Position numbers and translations under genes: made by a program
The notes under the pieces: model-generated
What the model was told of the DNA's origin: nothing
The model's input: the letters and a program-made list of their open reading frames with translations, nothing else
The model's database searches: none
Shown: positions 27,582 to 29,569 of the stretch, in pieces
Layout: each line of letters opens with the position of its first letter
Position numbering within the stretch: the stretch's first letter is position 1
Source: Pavlovales sp. CCMP2436
Lineage: Eukaryota; Haptophyta; Pavlovophyceae; Pavlovales
DNA: 29,569 nucleotides
Direction: 5' to 3'
Assembly: GCA_026770615.1 (NCBI GenBank)
Contig: MU631317.1
Location: 706,775-736,343 of the forward strand

Positions 27582-27610
27582 GTGTTACAGGTGTGTCGCG
27601 TGCGCAGGCG
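27582..27610 (+). repeat. R3 internal fragment (copy G)
   Basis: GTGTTACAGGTGTGTCGCG and TGCGCAGGCG match the middle of R3 (compare 25461-25490 and 26663-26690). Only about 30 bp are shared, so this could be a truncated copy. Confidence 0.45.
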
Positions 27611-27625
27611 TGCTGGGCCTCCGGC

Positions 27626-27987
27626 TCAGTGGGTTGGTGGTAATTGGGGACACTTTTCCTCCTTCTTCTTGCGTATCTGACGCACCTTCTTGTCGGGCTG
27701 TTGGGTGGATACTGGGCTTTCGCTTGCTGGCTCCTTTTTGCGTGTAGGGCGTATTTGACGCGCCTTTTTACTGGGCTGTTCAACGAGTTCTGAGCTTGCT
27801 GGCTCCTGTTTGCGTTTGGGTGGGCTTGCTGGCTCCTCGTTGCGTATGGGGCGCCTGTCCCTGGCTTGCTGCGATGTGGTGGTCTGGCTGGCGTCAGTGG
27901 GCCGTTTGGATGAGCGCATCATGCGCGGTGGTATGGCCTCGTATTGTATGGTGGGTATGGCCGATGTTGGTGGCGCTGAGGGGGGTG
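27626..27987 (-). CDS. Lys/Arg-rich repetitive protein fragment (unidentified)
   Basis: A minus-strand frame open from about 27987, with ATGs at about 27922. The N-terminal part is Pro-rich (PPPSAPPTSAIP). The body contains three imperfect EPAS units set in basic sequence (RNEEPASPPKRKQEPASSEL, TRKKEPASESP) and the repeated KKARQIR and KKVRQIR. The DNA repeats follow the protein repeats (GCTTGCTGGCTCCT at 27721, 27795 and 27825). Such basic repetitive tails occur in nuclear proteins and in linkers of retroelement polyproteins. I cannot tell which. There is no RT or Gag signature nearby. Confidence 0.35.
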
Positions 27988-28030
27988 GCTAGGGTCGGCA
28001 TCTGTGGTGCAGCTGACTTGGCATGGCTCG

Positions 28031-28255
28031 GTGCGCTACATGTGCGCAGGTGCGCCGCATTTCGAGATGAGCGAGATGCGGTGGAGGTCGGTCAGCGCGT
28101 CAGTTGAGAGTCGTCAATTGTCGTGTGTCTGATCAGCCTCAGTGGTGGGGACGGTATCCGGCTGCTCTGCAAAGGTCTCTTTATCTGAGTGTTTCTCAAC
28201 AACGCTTGGGTCCGGTGGAGACCTGTCGGGGGACGGACATATTTCTAGATATTTA
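28031..28255 (+). repeat. R3 LTR-like repeat, 3' fragment (copy E)
   Basis: GCGCCGCATTTCGAGATGAG, GAGATGCGGTGGAGGTCGG, CAGTGGTGGGGACGGTATCC, TTTCTCAACAACGCTTGGG, GACCTGTCGGGGGACGGACA and the end TCTAGATATTTAC. It shares the variant TTTCTAGATATTTAC end with copy F at 20187, so these two form a subgroup. Confidence 0.75.
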
Positions 28256-28795
28256 CCAGCCGTATTTAGTCAGCAGGCCTGGTGCTCGTACCGAAGCTGC
28301 GATAAGTCGGCTGCGCTGGCCCGCGGGAGCGTGCCCATCCTGTGCTCGTAGTGGTTTCGGGATAGCTCCTGTCTGATGGGGCCCGGACCTGGCCAGTCCG
28401 GGGCGCCAGCGGCAGAGGGTCCGGCTGCGGCGGGCTGGGCGGCGGCGGGCTGGGCGGCGGCGGGCTGGGCGGCGGCGGGTTGGGCGGCGAGCCCCGGCGG
28501 GCGGGCTCCTCTGCGCCTCGTGGCTGTTCTGGACGTAGAATGCGCCTGGGCCGAGCTTGCGCTGCAGCGCCGAGAGTGATATTATCTCCACCGGTAGGGC
28601 GGGGAGGACGGTGGTCTCGCCGGTGCCGAGGTTGAGCTGCATCACTACTGCTTTCCGCGCCTTACTGCCTTCCACACGGCTACATATGTCCACGTCGACC
28701 GCGCGCTTGAGCCCGCGACGACGTGAGCCAAGCGCTTTCGCGTCTCGGACCATGCCCATAGTGGCTCCGTAGCGTTTAGATAACACTCGGGCCAA
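28253..28795 (-). CDS. Unidentified minus-strand ORF with a PPPPS-type repeat
   Basis: The frame starts at TTG 28795 (first ATG about 35 bases later). The first ~100 residues look like real protein (RRGLKRAVDVDICSRVEG, VMQLNLGTGETTVLPALP, LPVEIISLSALQRKLGPG, FYVQNSHEAQR). A 15-bp minisatellite (28431-28490) follows, which reads as RRRPA, PPPPS or PAAAQ in the three phases. Past it, the phase with PAAAQ continues as GPIRQELSRNHYEHRMGTL and stops near 28280, so a frameshift at the repeat is likely. No family was recognised. R3 copies flank it on both sides. Confidence 0.4.
   Translation of the reverse strand: MARVLSKRYGATMGMVRDAKALGSRRRGLKRAVDVDICSRVEGSKARKAVVMQLNLGTGETTVLPALPVEIISLSALQRKLGPGAFYVQNSHEAQRSPPAGARRPTRRRPARRRPARRRPARRSRTLCRWRPGLARSGPHQTGAIPKPLRAQDGHAPAGQRSRLIAASVRAPGLLTKYGW
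28431..28490. repeat. 15-bp GC minisatellite
   Basis: Four units of CGGGCTGGGCGGCGG. The plus-strand frame 28376-28579 reads them as AAAGW repeats. Confidence 0.9.
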
Positions 28796-28848
28796 GGGTA
28801 GCAGATCACACGGATACCGTCCCCACCGCTGATTGCTGAATATCCCTC
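28765..28848 (-). repeat. R3 LTR-like repeat, inverted internal fragment (copy H)
   Basis: Reverse complement: CAATCAGCGGTGGGGACGG, GTATCCGTGTG and CCGAGTGTTATCTAAACGCT match the middle-to-3' part of R3. It lies directly downstream of the copia-3 RNase H remnant in that element's orientation, which leaves open whether R3 could be that element's LTR. Confidence 0.5.
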
Positions 28849-28849
28849 T

Positions 28850-29520
28850 GTGAAGAGGGATGGGCGGGAGGCATTGCCAATGCCCCCCTTCCGCGTTCTA
28901 CAACGCGGCGTTGCGCCTGTAGCGGCGCGATCACGCCTCGCGACGTGGCCGTCTTCAGCTCTAGCCCATAGGCGCCCTGTCGAACATCCACAGGGGAGGG
29001 CGCCGTCGCGGTGGCCGTTCCCCCCGGCCGGATGTACTTCTTCACCGGCTGTACGCCTATTGGGTCGTCCACGAAGCACGCCGCGGCGAGCTTGGTCACG
29101 TCGTCCACCTCCATTTCCGTGTCCCTGCCCTTGTCGCGGATGCCGGCGGAGGGGGCGGGTTGCCGCGAGAGGGGAGCTACGCGGGTTTCGCTGAACCTTC
29201 CAAAAGATGGGTGTGCCGTTGAGAAAGGCGATGATGCCCGCCGTCGATGAGGAGTCGGTCGGGTCGCCCGCGAACGTCGCGTCGTGGTAGAGGCGATGCA
29301 GTTGGCGGCAGGTTGGGCACGGCAAATTGCGTGCCGTGCGCGTGGCCGTTGGCGCGGAAGAGGAGGCCGTAGTCATCCGTGCCTGCGAGGTAGCGCACTA
29401 AGTCGTCAGCGGCCTCTATGAGGCTTGAGCAATGGTCCTGCGCGCGCTATGTCACCCGCGCCAAGAAGTGGCCGCGTGGGTGGCGTCTGGGCGGGTGAAT
29501 GTGAGCATCCCTATAAGCTT
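28850..29520 (-). pseudogene. pol: Copia-3 RT end and RNase H, minus strand
   Basis: Reading leftwards: KLIGMLTFTRPDATHAA (29520-29471) matches the end of copia RT; VRYLAGTDDYGLLFRANG (29398-29342) matches the RYLxGTxxYGLLF motif; then, in another phase, DATFAGDPTDSSSTAGIIAF and LNGTPIFWK (about 29285-29200) match the RNase H start, with Asp in place. Beyond about 29190 similarity fades; an Asp/Glu-containing stretch (MEVDDVTKLAAACFVDDP) follows in a third phase. Three phases in about 330 bp show frameshift decay. The rest of the element would lie beyond the right end of the window. Confidence 0.7.
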
Positions 29521-29557
29521 TTGGTATCGAGCCCCACGAAGGCGGACAGACGGGGGT

Positions 29558-29569
29558 ACCCCCCCCCCC
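29558..29569. other. Terminal C homopolymer
   Basis: The window ends in a run of C after GGGGGTA. This is likely a sequencing or assembly edge and not biological structure. Confidence 0.5.

Noticed and set aside
29547..29569. G/C homopolymers at the right end as a telomere or biological boundary
   Set aside because: There is no telomere-type repeat; a trailing C run is more likely an assembly edge.

Overview
This window looks like repeat-rich nuclear DNA from a eukaryote, most likely an alga or another unicellular protist. I recognise no housekeeping host gene, rRNA or intact tRNA. There are no bacterial operons. Almost everything that can be named is a mobile element: two Ty1/copia LTR retrotransposons, the tail of a third, a Mutator-like DNA transposon with very long inverted ends, several small terminal-inverted-repeat (TIR) elements, a short retroposon family with a TATA-type tail, a LINE- or Helitron-like remnant with an OTU cysteine-protease domain, and inverted satellite arrays. 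The species cannot be fixed from the sequence alone.

Layout. 1-1480: GC-rich, no confident gene; a retroposon tail (632-710), a CGGACGGAGG minisatellite and a tiny C2H2-like ORF. 1485-3070: remnant of an autonomous element (ORF1-like frame, then an OTU-protease ORF) split by a 194-bp retroposon with an 11-bp target duplication. 3071-3919: noncoding DNA with a 177-bp TIR element. 3920-4994 and 16378-17199: the same roughly 75-130 bp satellite in opposite orientations, forming a foldback-like palindrome around a core of about 148-bp tandem units.

Inside that core sits copia-1 (5044-16115; 425-bp LTRs, CATAG/CATCG target duplication) with gag, protease, integrase, RT and RNase H in order, but about 14 in-frame stops and several frameshifts. 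Its gag is interrupted by a 3,400-bp Mutator-like element (7448-10847; 9-bp duplication ATAAACGCC/ATGAACGCC). That element contains a 653-bp TA-flanked TIR element (8494-9146), which in turn carries a retroposon tail.

17294-20273: noncoding DNA with a CTGTC-rich minisatellite and two foldback MITEs whose middles are in opposite orientation. 20274-21157: a second member of the CAGGGGATCG TIR family, next to an unknown minus-strand coding fragment. 21721-26897: a tangle of an LTR-like repeat called R3 here and copia-2 (22139-26600; GTTGG duplication). Copia-2 inserted into one R3 copy, and its own RT was later hit by another R3. 26898-29569: more R3 fragments, two unidentified minus-strand coding stretches, and the RT/RNase H end of copia-3 on the minus strand.

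The genes do not form a host pathway. The value of the window is its readable insertion history: target duplications and restored reading frames give a relative order of events at four or five nesting levels.
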